Shown here: positions 40,625 through 50,392 of the stretch, piece after piece | Layout of the letters: the number at the start of each line of letters is the position of its first letter | Numbering within the stretch: the first letter of the stretch is position 1 | Source: DASUWK01 sp036378435 | Lineage (GTDB): Bacteria > Chloroflexota > Dormibacteria > Dormibacterales > Dormibacteraceae | Direction of reading: 5' to 3' | Length of the DNA: 64,000 nucleotides | Assembly (NCBI GenBank): GCA_036378435.1 | Contig: DASUWK010000031.1 | Span: forward strand, 1 to 64,000 | Position numbers and translations under genes: made by a program | Notes under the pieces: generated by a model | Told to the model about the DNA's origin: nothing | Database searches by the model: none | What the model saw: the letters and a program-made list of their open reading frames with translations, nothing else

Positions 40625-41506
40625 TTAGGCCGCGCGCGGGCGGCGCATCTCCGCGCCGACCTGGGCGACAACTTCGGCCGGTCTTTGAGAGATGTCGCCG
40701 GCAGTGAATCGCAACAGCCGCACGCCGGCATTCACAAGGCGGTTCTGGCGTCGGTTGTCCTCCGCCAGCGAGTCGTGGTGCGTAGCGCCGTCGTATTCGA
40801 GCCCGAGCCGGCTGTCTGGGTAGTAGAGGTCGATCCGCCCGGCGAATCCGCCCGCGGCATCGGCGATCCGAACCTGTGCTAGGGGCCGAGGCAAGCCGTT
40901 GAGTACGAGCAGCATGCGCAGCCGGGTCTCCATCGGCGACTCCGAGAGCGGTTCGGCGTGGTCGACAGCGGTGCGGAGCCGCGCCGTGCCCCCGACGCCC
41001 CGTCGGATCGCGAGCCACGAGCGCAGATAGCTGAAGTCGACCAGGCTCTTCCGGAGCGCTTCGTCCACGAACACGACAGCCTCGGTCACGCTGAGACGCC
41101 AGCTCAGATCGAGCAGAGTGCGACAGATCGACGTCACGTGGTAGTGGCGGACGGTGACGACGTCGTCGTCCTCGAGCGCGCGCCGGGCGATCGCGATGCC
41201 CGAGCGCGCGGAGACACCTTGCCCGTTGGGGACCGCTACCTCGACGCGTCCCCGAAGCTCGACGTCGAGGCCGTGGAGCCAGGCAGCCGTCAGGCCTGAA
41301 AACGCGGCCCCCGGGGGCAATCGCTGCAGCGCGGCGCGAAGTGAGATCTCCGGGTCCGAGAGCAGCCCACGCCACACGTACTGGCCACGACTGAGGCGGA
41401 CCCAGGACCGTCCGGCTAAGTTGGCTCGGTCCAGTCCCACGGCCCGTGCCTCCCTCAGGCCGAACGGGCCTTGCGTCAGCTCAGCCGGGATGCGAGCCCG
41501 TGTCAC
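40625..41506 (-). CDS. AbiEi-like N-terminus with DUF559 (Vsr-fold) nuclease-like domain
   Basis: 293 residues. The first about 90 residues (LRGLLSDPEISLRAALQRLP-type region with LTAAWLHGLDV) resemble the winged-HTH and antitoxin region of AbiEi-type proteins. The C-terminal part has the DUF559/Vsr endonuclease-like core: RIDLYYPDSRLGLEYDGATH (Asp and Glu ligands), then EDNRRQNRLVNAGVRLLRFT. This fold cleaves DNA in mismatch-repair Vsr and some restriction systems. No partner toxin or methylase is adjacent. Flanked on both sides by matching palindrome pairs, which suggests it arrived or is amplified as a unit. Role as a stand-alone defence or repair nuclease is inferred. Confidence 0.72.
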   Translation of the reverse strand: MTRARIPAELTQGPFGLREARAVGLDRANLAGRSWVRLSRGQYVWRGLLSDPEISLRAALQRLPPGAAFSGLTAAWLHGLDVELRGRVEVAVPNGQGVSARSGIAIARRALEDDDVVTVRHYHVTSICRTLLDLSWRLSVTEAVVFVDEALRKSLVDFSYLRSWLAIRRGVGGTARLRTAVDHAEPLSESPMETRLRMLLVLNGLPRPLAQVRIADAAGGFAGRIDLYYPDSRLGLEYDGATHHDSLAEDNRRQNRLVNAGVRLLRFTAGDISQRPAEVVAQVGAEMRRPRAA

Positions 41507-41580
41507 GCTCGCAATGTCGCCTCGGTCGAGCTCCGAAGCAACCCAGGCTGTTAAGCGCGCTCGCCTAGGTCATCACCCCT

Positions 41581-41641
41581 GCGTTCGCCGGCGAACGCAG
41601 GTCTTAGGCGCGCGCCAACTCATGCGCTCGCCGGCGAGCGC
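41581..41641. repeat. Paired palindromes, right of the DUF559 gene
   Basis: GCGTTCGCCGGCGAACGC (41581-41598) and GCGCTCGCCGGCGAGCGC (41624-41641), both perfect palindromes, 43 bases start to start. The first is followed by AGGTCT, as in the left pair. Located between the DUF559 start and the pyrophosphatase stop. Confidence 0.88.
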
Positions 41642-41671
41642 GGGGTTGAACCGAAGCCGGGGTCGGCCCCG

Positions 41672-43708
41672 CTAGGTCAGCGAGTGCATCGCGACCGCGC
41701 CCGCGATGAGGATCGCGATGATGTTGATCACCTTGATCATCGGGTTGATCGCGGGGCCGGCGGTGTCCTTGAAGGGGTCGCCCACCGTGTCACCCGTGAC
41801 CGCGGCCTTGTGCGCGTCGGAGCCCTTGCCCCCGAGGTTGCCCTCCTCGATGTACTTCTTGGCGTTGTCCCACGCCGCGCCGCCAGAGGTCATGTAGAGA
41901 GCCAGGAAGAGCCCCGTTACGATCGAGCCGATCAGCATCCCGCCCAGCGCCTTGGGCCCGAAGATGAAGCCGACCAGCAGCGGCGCCGCCACCGGGATGA
42001 TGCCCGGCACGATCATCTCGCGCTGAGCTGCCGCGGTCACGATCCGCACCGCCGGTCCGTATTCCGGCCGCGCCGTGCCCTCCAGGATGCCGGCGATCTC
42101 GCGGAACTGCCGGCGCACCTCCTTGACCACGAGGCCTCCCGCGCGACCGACGGCCAGGATCGCCAGCGAGGCGAAGAGGAACGGCAGGATGCCTCCGAAG
42201 AAGAGGCCGATGATCACGCGCGGGTCCGAGAGATCGAACGTGTAGTGGTGGCCACCCTTCGCCAGCTCCTGCGTGTAACCCGCGAAGAGCACCAGGGCCG
42301 CGAGCGCGGCGGAGCCGATCGCGTAGCCCTTGGTCACGGCCTTCGTGGTGTTCCCGACTGCGTCCAGCGGGTCGGTGACGTTTCGCACCTCTTCCGGCAG
42401 CTCGGCCATCTCGGCGATGCCGCCGGCGTTGTCGGTGATCGGCCCGTACGAGTCGATGGCCACCACGATGCCGGTCATCGAGAGCATGGCCACGGCGGCG
42501 ATCGCGACGCCGTAGAGGCCGCCGATCGAGTACGAGACGATGATCCCGATCGCGATCGTGATCACCGGCAGCGCCGTCGCCATCAGGCCGATGGCGGAGC
42601 CCGCGATGATGTTCGTCGCGTGACCGGTGATGGACTGGTCGGCGATCAGGTGCACCGGCCGGTAGCGGGTCTCGGTGAAGTACTCGGTGATCGCGACGAT
42701 CAGGATCGTGATCGCGATGCCGATGACGCCTGACCAGAAGAGGTTGCTCGGGTCGGGCAGCCCCTGCCCGCCCTCGGCCGGGAGCATCCCGTTGCCGGCG
42801 AGCGCGTGGGTCAGGAAGTAGAAGCCGATCAGCGCGATGCCGGCCGAGACGAGCAGGGCGACGTAGAGCCCGCCCATGATCCAGCCCTTCCAGTAGATTC
42901 GGACGAAGAGCGTCCCCACCACCGAGCCGACGATCGAGATCGCGCCCAGCAGCAGCGGGTAGATCACGTAGGCCGGCGTCGCCTTGAACAGCAGCGAACC
43001 GAGCAGCATGGCCGCGATCATCGTCACGGCGTAGGTCTCGAACAGGTCCGCCGCCATCCCGGCGCAGTCGCCCACGTTGTCGCCGACGTTGTCCGCGATG
43101 ACGGCGGGGTTGCGCGGGTCGTCCTCAGGGATCCCGGCCTCGACCTTTCCCACCAGGTCCGCGCCGACGTCGGCGGCCTTGGTGTAGATGCCGCCGCCCA
43201 GCCGGGCGAACACCGAGACCAGGGAGGCGCCGAAGCCGAGGCCGACCAGCGCGTTGGGGTCCTTCGTCACCCAGTACGAGGCCGCGACACCGGCCAGGCC
43301 GAAGCCGACGACCATCAGGCCGGTGACGGCGCCGCCGCGGAAGGCCAGCGAAAGCGCGGCGGACAGGCCGCTGCGAGCCGCCTCCGCGACGCGGAGGTTC
43401 GAGCGGACCGCCACGTTCATGCCCACGTACCCGGCGCTGGCTGACAGCGCCGCGCCGATGACGTAGAGGACCGCGGTCTCGACGTTGACGAGCACCGCGA
43501 TCAGGATCGCGATGACGACGCCGATGATCGCGATCACCGTGTACTGCCGGTTGAGGTAGGCGGCCGCCCCCTCCTGGATGGCTGCCGCGATCTCGCGCAT
43601 GCGCTCGTTGCCTGGCGGGCGCCGCAGCACCCAGACCGTAAGCGCGACGGCGTACAGGACGGCAAGCGCAGCGGCTCCAACCGCCCACGCGACCACGTTC
43701 AAGCTCAT
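41672..43708 (-). CDS. hppA: Membrane-bound H+-translocating pyrophosphatase
   Basis: 678 residues, about 16 membrane helices. The substrate site is complete: [40 protein letters not shown] and the C-terminal [28 protein letters not shown] carries Lys where K+-dependent enzymes have Ala, so a K+-independent proton pump is predicted. It hydrolyses cytoplasmic pyrophosphate and exports protons. ATG 43708 is chosen (MSLNVVAW, first helix follows); GGAGAGG lies upstream. Divergent from the STAND gene. It fits well with the PPi-type phosphofructokinase later in the window. Confidence 0.95.
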   Translation of the reverse strand: MSLNVVAWAVGAAALAVLYAVALTVWVLRRPPGNERMREIAAAIQEGAAAYLNRQYTVIAIIGVVIAILIAVLVNVETAVLYVIGAALSASAGYVGMNVAVRSNLRVAEAARSGLSAALSLAFRGGAVTGLMVVGFGLAGVAASYWVTKDPNALVGLGFGASLVSVFARLGGGIYTKAADVGADLVGKVEAGIPEDDPRNPAVIADNVGDNVGDCAGMAADLFETYAVTMIAAMLLGSLLFKATPAYVIYPLLLGAISIVGSVVGTLFVRIYWKGWIMGGLYVALLVSAGIALIGFYFLTHALAGNGMLPAEGGQGLPDPSNLFWSGVIGIAITILIVAITEYFTETRYRPVHLIADQSITGHATNIIAGSAIGLMATALPVITIAIGIIVSYSIGGLYGVAIAAVAMLSMTGIVVAIDSYGPITDNAGGIAEMAELPEEVRNVTDPLDAVGNTTKAVTKGYAIGSAALAALVLFAGYTQELAKGGHHYTFDLSDPRVIIGLFFGGILPFLFASLAILAVGRAGGLVVKEVRRQFREIAGILEGTARPEYGPAVRIVTAAAQREMIVPGIIPVAAPLLVGFIFGPKALGGMLIGSIVTGLFLALYMTSGGAAWDNAKKYIEEGNLGGKGSDAHKAAVTGDTVGDPFKDTAGPAINPMIKVINIIAILIAGAVAMHSLT

Positions 43709-43847
43709 CGAGAAACCTCTCCAGCAGTGGAATCGGCCGCTTAGCCGAGGCGCGGCCCGGGCGCGTGCCAGCAATCGGCATCGCGGCGCCGCAGGAAAGC
43801 TTAATTGGTTCAGCTGTTCGGCTGCGAGTCCGGCGGCGGGCGCGGGC

Positions 43848-43853
43848 TACGAT
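43848..43853 (+). promoter_or_regulatory. -10 box of the STAND ATPase gene
   Basis: TACGAT ends 9 bases before the GTG start, so the mRNA would begin at or next to the start codon. No ribosome site is present. No clear -35. Confidence 0.4.
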
Positions 43854-43862
43854 GCCCCCGCC

Positions 43863-46800
43863 GTGCTGACGCCGGTCCCACTCAGCAGCTTTGTCGGCCG
43901 CGAAGCGGAGCTCGAGCTCGGACGCGAGCTGCTGGGCCGCGTCCGGCTGCTGACGATCACCGGGCCCGGCGGCGCCGGGAAGACCCGCCTCGCACTCGAG
44001 CTGGCGCGCCAGGGGGCCGTGGCCTTCTGCGACCTCTCCCCCGCCCTGGACGCGGAATCGGCGCAGGCCGCGATGGCCAGCGCTCTCGAGGTCGAGGCCA
44101 CGAGCGGCGGAGCCGGCCGCGAGCGCATCGTCCGCCGCCTCCGCGACGAGTCGGGCCTTCTCGTGATCGACAACTGCGAGCAGGTCATCGACGCGGCGGC
44201 CGAGCTCGTCGAGTCGGTGCTGGTTGCCGCGCCCGGTATCCGCGTCCTCGCCACGAGCCAGGAGCCGCTCGCCCTTCCTGGCGAGACGCTGCTCCGCCTG
44301 GGCGCGCTCAGCGACGAGGACGGCCGCCGCCTGTTCGTCGAGCGGATCCGCGAGGGCGACCCGCGTTATGAGCCTGACTCCGCCGCCACGGCGGCGATCG
44401 GCGAGATCTGCCGGCGGCTGGATGCGATTCCCCTCGCCCTGGAGCTGGCCGCCGCCCGCGCTCGCACGATGCCGCTGGAGGACCTGCTCGCGGGCCTGCA
44501 GGACCGCTTCGCCATCCTCCGCTCCGGCTCGCGGCGCGCCCCGTCGCGGCAGCAGACCCTGGAGGCTGCAGTCACCTGGAGCTACGGGCTGCTCGGCGCA
44601 GAGGAGCGCGCGCTCTTCGATCGGATTGCGGTGCTGCCGGGCCGCTTTCAGCTGGCGGCGGTGGAGGCCGTGGCCGAGCCGGCCGTGCCCAAGCGCGAGG
44701 TGCCGCTTCTGCTCAGCCGGCTGGGTGATCGCTCCCTGATCGAGCTGGTGGGAGATCGCTACCGCATGCCTGAGACGCTGCGGGCGTTCGGGCGGGACCG
44801 GCTGCAGGAGTCTGGTCAGCTCGGAGATGTCCTGCTCGCGGCAGCGGTCCATTACGACGGCAGCGGAGCCTCTCGCACGAGCCTCGGCCTCAGCCAGGCC
44901 GCGCTCGCCGAGCTGGACCCGGCCGACGCGCGGCGCGCCGACCTCGTGGACAGGGCGGCGAGCCAGGCCGAGCGAGTGGGCCGCTATGACATCGGCAGCG
45001 CGCTCCTGCTCGAGCTGCGCGGGGCTGAGGCGGTGGCCACCGACGCGGCGCGGCTCGCCAACGTCGAGATGCGCTACGCGAGCGCGGTGTCGATGGCGAC
45101 CGGCGACATCCGCCTGTCGCTGCCGTCTGCCGAGCACGCGCTGGAGATCTACCGCCGGATCGGCGACCCCGCGATGGTTCTCCAGGCCGAGGTCGAGGTC
45201 GCCTGGCTCGACGGCCTCGCCGGCCACGTGGACCAGCAGCTGCGCCGCGCTAGAGACGTGGTCGAACGGGCCGCGACGGAGGCGCCCGAGAGCGACGCCC
45301 ACCTGCACGCGCTCGGCTGCGCCGGCCTGGCCGAGGTCTTCTTGGGCCGCCTCGGAGCTGGACGCGAGCTGCTTCAGGCGGGCATTCGGATGGCCCGCGC
45401 GCACGGCGACACGTACCAGCTCGGCTGGTTCACCGGCGTGCTTGCCTATGCCATCGCCTGGGCGGACGGCCCACGTCCGGCGTTGAAGGAGCTCGACGAC
45501 ATCCGGTCGACCGTCGAGGAGCACCTGGACCCGGTGTTCGCCGAAGGTGAGATCAACAGCCTGCTGGTCGCGGGGTCTCCCGCGGCGCTGGTCGAGCGGG
45601 TCGACCGACTCGGCGACCTGCCGGTCGACTGGTCGATCCGTGGCGGCTTCCTCGTGTCGGCCCAGGCGGCGGCGGCAGCCGAGCTCGGCCACGCCGCGCG
45701 CGCTGAAGAGCTGCTCGGCTCCGCCCACAGGCTCTTCGCCGACAGCGACATCTACTACCAGAGGCGCGCCCACAACTGGCTCGAGGGTGTCGTCCGCTGG
45801 TGTGGCGGCGCGCCCGCGGAGGCGGCGCAGCTGATGCTGCGGGCCGGTGACCTCCTCACCGAGCGGCTGACTCAGCCGGTCGCCGCGTTCGCGTATCGCG
45901 ACGCGGCCGACGCCGCCTGGGATGCCGGGGAGCCCGAGCTGGAGCGCCAGGCCCTGCAGCTTCTCGACCGGGCGGCGGCGAATGTCGAGGGCCCCGTAAT
46001 CGCGGCCCTGGCCCAAATCGGCACCCCCGCCGGCACCGAGATCCTGGGTCGCCATGGCTGCTTCGGCCTGCGGGCGCGCTCACTCGAACGAGAGGGCAAG
46101 TTCGAGGCCGCGGCGGCGGCTTACGAGGAGCTCGGGATGCGCTACCGCGCCGACCGCGCCCTCGCCCGGCTGCGGCAAGGCGGAGGTGCGGAAGCCACTC
46201 CGACAGCCCGGCGCCTGGCGCGACTCGTCCTCTTCGACGGCCTGTCCGCCGCCGAGCTGGAGCCGCTGGCCGGCGGCACGGTCCGACAGTCGTTCGCGGC
46301 CGGCGAGCGCCTGCACAGCGCGGAAGCCGCGGCAACGGCCGTCTTTGCAATCGATACGGGGCACGTGCGCCTCACCTCGAGCGCCTGGCCGGCGGAGACC
46401 GCGCCGATGCAGGCGGGCCCAGGCGAGCTGCTCGGCGAGCGCGCCCTCATCCCCGGCGAGAGCTACGTCACCGACGCGACGGCCGCCGTTCCGACCGAGG
46501 CGCTGCGCATCGATCCGGCGGCGCTCCTGGCTGCGGTCCGCGAGCACCCCGCGCTGGCGGAGCGCCTCGTGGCGCTCGTGCACCAGCGGGTCCGGCAGGA
46601 GTCGTCGCTGGCCGGCTCGCCGGAGCCGCCTGACGTGGCCGCTCGGGTGCTCGGCGCCCTCCAATTGGTCGCGGCAGCGGCGGGCGATCCGCAGCCCGCG
46701 TTTGAGCTCCTGCCCGTCTACCTCGTCTCGGACGGGCCCTGGCTGCTGCGGCCGTCGGCGGGCGGCTCGTGGCTGGTCGAGGCAACTCCCGGGCAGGTGC

Positions 46801-47150
46801 CCGCCGAGGTGATCGCCGGCGCGCTGGCCGCGGCCGGCTGCCAGGCGGACATCGTCCACTCGACGTCCTGGCGCTTCGACCAGGGGCGGCTGGTCCTCAC
46901 CTACCTGGCGATCATGCCGGGGGCTGAGCAAGTCGCAGGGATGGAAGCGCTGCCGGTGCGGAGAGCAGAGCTCGCTCGAGGCTCGGCCAAAGGAGCTCCG
47001 GGCGAGATCCGGCTGGACCAGGTCGTCGAGCACGGCCTGCGCCACCTGTCATGGCTGAGCCGCGACGATCCGGTGATCAAAGAGGAGCTCAGCCCGGCCT
47101 GGCTGGAGCTCGTTGCGGGCTATCAGCCGGAACCCTTCCGAGCGCTGTAG
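43863..47150 (+). CDS. STAND ATPase with TPR-like region and cyclic-nucleotide-binding domain
   Basis: 1095 residues. The N-terminal NB-ARC-like ATPase begins SFVGREAEL and has Walker A TGPGGAGKTRLA (about 33-44) and Walker B GLLVIDNCEQ (about 99-108), with RRLDAIPLALELAAARAR and a winged-helix segment (WSYGLLGAEERALFDRIAVL) as in AfsR/MalT-type STAND proteins. A helical TPR-like region (about 350-770) follows. Near 780-930 a Crp-type cNMP-binding domain appears (LVLFDGLSAAELEPLAGGTV, then GELLGERALIP). The last about 150 residues (PVYLVSDGPWLLRPSAG onward) are a domain I cannot name. No LuxR HTH is present. GTG 43863 is used; longer starts overlap hppA. Probably a ligand-gated signalling hub. 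The unusual fusion deserves attention. Confidence 0.82.
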   Translation: MLTPVPLSSFVGREAELELGRELLGRVRLLTITGPGGAGKTRLALELARQGAVAFCDLSPALDAESAQAAMASALEVEATSGGAGRERIVRRLRDESGLLVIDNCEQVIDAAAELVESVLVAAPGIRVLATSQEPLALPGETLLRLGALSDEDGRRLFVERIREGDPRYEPDSAATAAIGEICRRLDAIPLALELAAARARTMPLEDLLAGLQDRFAILRSGSRRAPSRQQTLEAAVTWSYGLLGAEERALFDRIAVLPGRFQLAAVEAVAEPAVPKREVPLLLSRLGDRSLIELVGDRYRMPETLRAFGRDRLQESGQLGDVLLAAAVHYDGSGASRTSLGLSQAALAELDPADARRADLVDRAASQAERVGRYDIGSALLLELRGAEAVATDAARLANVEMRYASAVSMATGDIRLSLPSAEHALEIYRRIGDPAMVLQAEVEVAWLDGLAGHVDQQLRRARDVVERAATEAPESDAHLHALGCAGLAEVFLGRLGAGRELLQAGIRMARAHGDTYQLGWFTGVLAYAIAWADGPRPALKELDDIRSTVEEHLDPVFAEGEINSLLVAGSPAALVERVDRLGDLPVDWSIRGGFLVSAQAAAAAELGHAARAEELLGSAHRLFADSDIYYQRRAHNWLEGVVRWCGGAPAEAAQLMLRAGDLLTERLTQPVAAFAYRDAADAAWDAGEPELERQALQLLDRAAANVEGPVIAALAQIGTPAGTEILGRHGCFGLRARSLEREGKFEAAAAAYEELGMRYRADRALARLRQGGGAEATPTARRLARLVLFDGLSAAELEPLAGGTVRQSFAAGERLHSAEAAATAVFAIDTGHVRLTSSAWPAETAPMQAGPGELLGERALIPGESYVTDATAAVPTEALRIDPAALLAAVREHPALAERLVALVHQRVRQESSLAGSPEPPDVAARVLGALQLVAAAAGDPQPAFELLPVYLVSDGPWLLRPSAGGSWLVEATPGQVPAEVIAGALAAAGCQADIVHSTSWRFDQGRLVLTYLAIMPGAEQVAGMEALPVRRAELARGSAKGAPGEIRLDQVVEHGLRHLSWLSRDDPVIKEELSPAWLELVAGYQPEPFRAL

Positions 47151-47155
47151 GACGC

Positions 47156-48676
47156 CTAGGTGCGGCGCCGGTAGAGCCAGATCAGGAACCCGCCCCCTGC
47201 CACCGCGAGCGGCAGCAGGATCAGGGAGATGAGGACGTCCAGGTTCACCTGCTCCGCGGTCAATGAGAGCGGCAGCGAACCCGACGGCTTGGCCGGCAGC
47301 GCGATCAAGGAGTCCTGGCCCGCCAGCCAGTCCATCGACGAGAGGAACAGCTCGAGGTTCACCGTGGAGGTGGCCGGCGGCACGACCTGGTTCTGCGCCA
47401 GCGCCGAGCTGCCGCTGAGCACGACGCGAGATCGCGCTCCGTTGCCGAAGACCTGCTCCCAACTGGACATGAACGTGAACGGTCCGCTGCCGTCGCCGGG
47501 CTGCCGGGCGAGCGTTTGGCGTGGCGCCGGGATCTCGTAAGCCGCCGCCGAGCTCGACGCCAACGGCGTCCCCCCGCCGGAGACGGACGTCGTCACCGGG
47601 AAGAGGGTCACCTGGTTGCGGAGGTCCTTGGTGATCGGCGAGCCCGCGTAGGAGACGACGAGGGGGATGGCCGGGCGGTTGCTCGCGCTGTGCGCGGCGT
47701 CGTCGATGACCAGGCCGCCGTCGAACTTCAGACCGTCCGGCTGCAGCACCGCGTTGAGGGCGTCGTTGACGTCTGAGCGCCAGGGATCGGTCGCGATGAA
47801 GAGGCGGCCGCCGGCGGCCACGTAGGTCTTGAGCACGCCCTGGGCGGCTGCGGAGAGCGGGCTCGTGGCCCCGACTATCGCGACGATCCCGCACTCGGCG
47901 GGCACCGCCGCTTCCTGCGACAGGACCAGCTGGCGGGGCTCGAAGTCGTCGCCGGCCAGCGCATGAGCCGCCTCCGAGTAGCCGACCACGGAGTCGGTGC
48001 TCTGCAGGTCACGCTCGCCTTCTCCCGCCGCCCAGCACAGCACCAAGGTGCGGTTCAGCTCGAGCTTCAGGATGCCGCCGGTGACGTCCTGCTCGGTCTG
48101 GGAGCCAGGCGAAAGGACCACGGGCCGGCGACCCGCGTACTGCAGCACGAGGCTGCCGGACGACGTGACGCCGAGCGCCTGGGCCTCGGCCACGTCGCTG
48201 TTGGGATCGACGAAGCGGACCTTCACCCGCGAACTGGCGTCCTGGTACTGGTTGAGGAGGTCCATCAGCGTTGACCGGTTCGCGTCGGACGGCGCGGCAA
48301 ACGCGATCACGTCGAGATCGCTGTGGAGCTGGGCGAGCACCGCGCGCGACTTGGGCGTCAGCGAGTGCAGCTGTGAGGCGCTGAGGTCGACATGCTGCAG
48401 ACCTCGCGAGGCGAAGACGTTCAAGAAAGCGAGGGCGCCGAGCACCACGACCGTCAAGGCGGTCGACCAGGCGCCGGTACGGCCCCGCCGCGTGCCGGCG
48501 ATCCCGAGGATGAAGCTCGGCTCGAGGATGGCGGCGCCGATCAGGCAGGCGGCGGCGAAGATCAGCAGGTAGCGAGGCGACGGACCGGTCTGGAGGTAGG
48601 TGAGCACCGTCGCCGCCACGAGCAGGCCGATGCCGGCGACCGCCAGCACGACGGCGAGAACGCGGTCCAGCTTCAC
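47156..48676 (-). CDS. GldG-like ABC-system periplasmic-domain membrane protein
   Basis: 506 residues. Two or three N-terminal membrane helices (about 6-26, 34-54, 70-90), a large extracytoplasmic region with HSLTPKSRAVLAQLHSDLDV (the GldG start pattern) and a C-terminal helix (about 478-500) before YRRRT. GldG-like proteins accompany GldA/GldF ABC transporters; beyond gliding bacteria their substrate is unknown. GTG start overlaps the permease stop (GTGA). Third gene of the ATPase-permease-GldG operon; the DUF4340 protein that often follows is absent. Confidence 0.82.
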   Translation of the reverse strand: MKLDRVLAVVLAVAGIGLLVAATVLTYLQTGPSPRYLLIFAAACLIGAAILEPSFILGIAGTRRGRTGAWSTALTVVVLGALAFLNVFASRGLQHVDLSASQLHSLTPKSRAVLAQLHSDLDVIAFAAPSDANRSTLMDLLNQYQDASSRVKVRFVDPNSDVAEAQALGVTSSGSLVLQYAGRRPVVLSPGSQTEQDVTGGILKLELNRTLVLCWAAGEGERDLQSTDSVVGYSEAAHALAGDDFEPRQLVLSQEAAVPAECGIVAIVGATSPLSAAAQGVLKTYVAAGGRLFIATDPWRSDVNDALNAVLQPDGLKFDGGLVIDDAAHSASNRPAIPLVVSYAGSPITKDLRNQVTLFPVTTSVSGGGTPLASSSAAAYEIPAPRQTLARQPGDGSGPFTFMSSWEQVFGNGARSRVVLSGSSALAQNQVVPPATSTVNLELFLSSMDWLAGQDSLIALPAKPSGSLPLSLTAEQVNLDVLISLILLPLAVAGGGFLIWLYRRRT

Positions 48677-49425
48677 TTCCAGCGCCTCGAGTCGAGCACC
48701 CGCGTGGCAAGGAACAGAGCCGCGGCCGTGATCGTCAGGAAGTAGACGACGTCTCTCAGCTGCACCTGGCCCTGCTGGAAGGCGGCGAAGCGGTTGCTGC
48801 CGCCGACGTAGGTGAAGACGTCGCCGACGGGCGGCGCCAGCAGAAAACCGACGACGCCCAGCGCCCAGAGCACGAGCAGCGCCGCCCAGGCCGAGCCCGC
48901 GGCGAGGATCTGGTTGCGCGTCAGGCTCGAGGCGAGCACCCCGATCGCGGCAAACGCCATGCCCACCAGGACCACGCCGACGTAGCCGGCGACGATCGAG
49001 CCGTAGTCGAGGCGGCCGCTCGAGTCGTGCGTCAGCAGCACTAGGTAGACGAGCGTGAGAGCGAGGGTGGCGAGGTAGTACAAGAGGACGCCCAGCCACT
49101 TGCCGGTGACCAGCTCCCAGTCGCGGACCGGGGAGGTCAGCGTGACCTCGAGGGTGCCCGAGCTGCGCTCCTCGGCGAGCAGCCGCATCGTGTAGAGCGG
49201 CATCGCGAAGATCAGCAGCAGCGGCAGCGAGCTGAAGACCTCGCCCATGGTTGCCGACTGCTGGAGCAGGACCGGGCCGACGTAGCCGAAGAGCGTGAGC
49301 GGCACTATGATCACGGCCGCCACGCCCCAGCCGATCCAGGACACGAAGTAGGCGTGGAGCTCGCGCAGCGCGATCGCCCAGACGTTGGGTAGACCGGTCG
49401 CCCAGAGGCGCTCGTACGTGGTCAC
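48673..49425 (-). CDS. ABC-2-type permease (GldF-like)
   Basis: 250 residues, six membrane segments. The pattern IALRELHAYFVSWIGW at the N-terminus, PLYTMRLLAEERSSGTLEVT (about 85) and SPVRDWELVTGKWLGVLLYY is typical of ABC-2 permeases of the GldF/NosY group. It forms the channel with the ATPase encoded just upstream. GTG start overlapping the ATPase stop by 4 bases. Confidence 0.88.
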   Translation of the reverse strand: MTTYERLWATGLPNVWAIALRELHAYFVSWIGWGVAAVIIVPLTLFGYVGPVLLQQSATMGEVFSSLPLLLIFAMPLYTMRLLAEERSSGTLEVTLTSPVRDWELVTGKWLGVLLYYLATLALTLVYLVLLTHDSSGRLDYGSIVAGYVGVVLVGMAFAAIGVLASSLTRNQILAAGSAWAALLVLWALGVVGFLLAPPVGDVFTYVGGSNRFAAFQQGQVQLRDVVYFLTITAAALFLATRVLDSRRWK

Positions 49426-50357
49426 GACGCCGTCGGCTCCTCCGTCGTCAGCTGGAGGAAGACGTCCTCCAGCGTCGCTCCCCGCGAGCGCAGCTCGCGC
49501 AGGCCGAGCTCGACGACCGCCCGTGCCAGCTCCTCGCGCAGGTCCTTGGCGGCCGTGACGACCGCGCGGCACTCGCCGTCGGGCAGGCCGGCAACGTCCA
49601 CTTGGTCGACGCCGGCCACCGCCTCTAGGCGGCGGCGCACGTCGGCCAGCGCGCCGCGGACGACGAGCTCCACCTCCAGCCGCTTGTCTCGCAAGCCACC
49701 GGCCAGCTCGGTGGGCGTGCCGTCGGCGACGAGGCGTCCCCGGCTGACGATGAGCACCCGCTCGCACGTCGCGCTGACCTCGGGCAGGATGTGGCTCGAG
49801 AGCACGACCGTGTGCTCGCGGCCCAGCTGCTTGATCAGCTCGCGCGTCTCCCGCGTCTGGGCCGGGTCGAGGCCTGACGTCGGCTCGTCGAGGATCAGCA
49901 GCTCGGGGTCGTGCACCACTGCCTGGGCGATGCCGACCCGCTGGCGCAGGCCGCGGGAAAGCCGCCCGATGATCTCGCGGCGCCGCTCGCCGAGGCCGCA
50001 CGCATCGAGCGCGAAGTCGATCCGCTGGCGGCGGCGCCCCGGCGCCACGCCGCGCAGCCGGCAGCAGTGCTCGAGGTAATCGACGACCCGCATCTCGTCG
50101 TGCAGGGGCGTCGTCTCAGGCAGGTAGCCCGTGCGCCTGCGGACCTCGCGGGAGTCGGTGAAGACGTCGAAGCCGGCGATCGCGGCACTGCCGTCGGTGG
50201 CGGAGATGTAGCCGGTGAGGATGCGCATCGTCGTCGACTTGCCGGCGCCGTTGGGGCCGAGGAAGCCGAGGATCTGGCCGCTGGGCACCGTGAAGCTGAC
50301 GTCCTCGATCGCCGTCCGGTCCCCGTAGCGCTTGGTGAGGCCCTGGACCTCGATCAC
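49422..50357 (-). CDS. ABC transporter ATP-binding protein (GldA-like)
   Basis: 311 residues. Walker A GFLGPNGAGKSTT (about 31-43), signature LSRGLRQRVGIAQAVVHDPE (about 133, LSRG instead of LSGG as in GldA/DrrA-like subunits), Walker B LLILDEPTSGLDP (about 153) and the switch His in LSSHIL. A C-terminal extension of about 90 residues is usual for this class. GTG start, 8 bases after TAGACT on the minus strand, points to a leaderless transcript. First gene of its operon. Confidence 0.92.
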   Translation of the reverse strand: MIEVQGLTKRYGDRTAIEDVSFTVPSGQILGFLGPNGAGKSTTMRILTGYISATDGSAAIAGFDVFTDSREVRRRTGYLPETTPLHDEMRVVDYLEHCCRLRGVAPGRRRQRIDFALDACGLGERRREIIGRLSRGLRQRVGIAQAVVHDPELLILDEPTSGLDPAQTRETRELIKQLGREHTVVLSSHILPEVSATCERVLIVSRGRLVADGTPTELAGGLRDKRLEVELVVRGALADVRRRLEAVAGVDQVDVAGLPDGECRAVVTAAKDLREELARAVVELGLRELRSRGATLEDVFLQLTTEEPTAS

Positions 50358-50365
50358 GTCATCCG

Positions 50366-50386
50366 AGTCTATCGACCGTTTATAAG
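50366..50386. promoter_or_regulatory. Divergent -10 boxes of the ABC and CinA-like genes
   Basis: TAGACT on the minus strand (50371-50366, 8 bases before GTG 50357) and TATAAG on the plus strand (50381-50386, 6 bases before GTG 50393). Both start codons would lie at or next to the transcription start. Confidence 0.45.
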
Positions 50387-50392
50387 AGGACC

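Noticed and set aside
40560..41641. Repeated GCGTTCGCCGGCGAACGC units as a small CRISPR array
   Set aside because: Only two units per cluster, each a full palindrome, with no cas genes and a gene between the clusters; paired REP-like repeats explain it better.
43125..46055. Long minus-strand frame opposite the STAND gene
   Set aside because: The + strand frame has Walker motifs and a cNMP domain; the minus frame only reads on from hppA in another phase.
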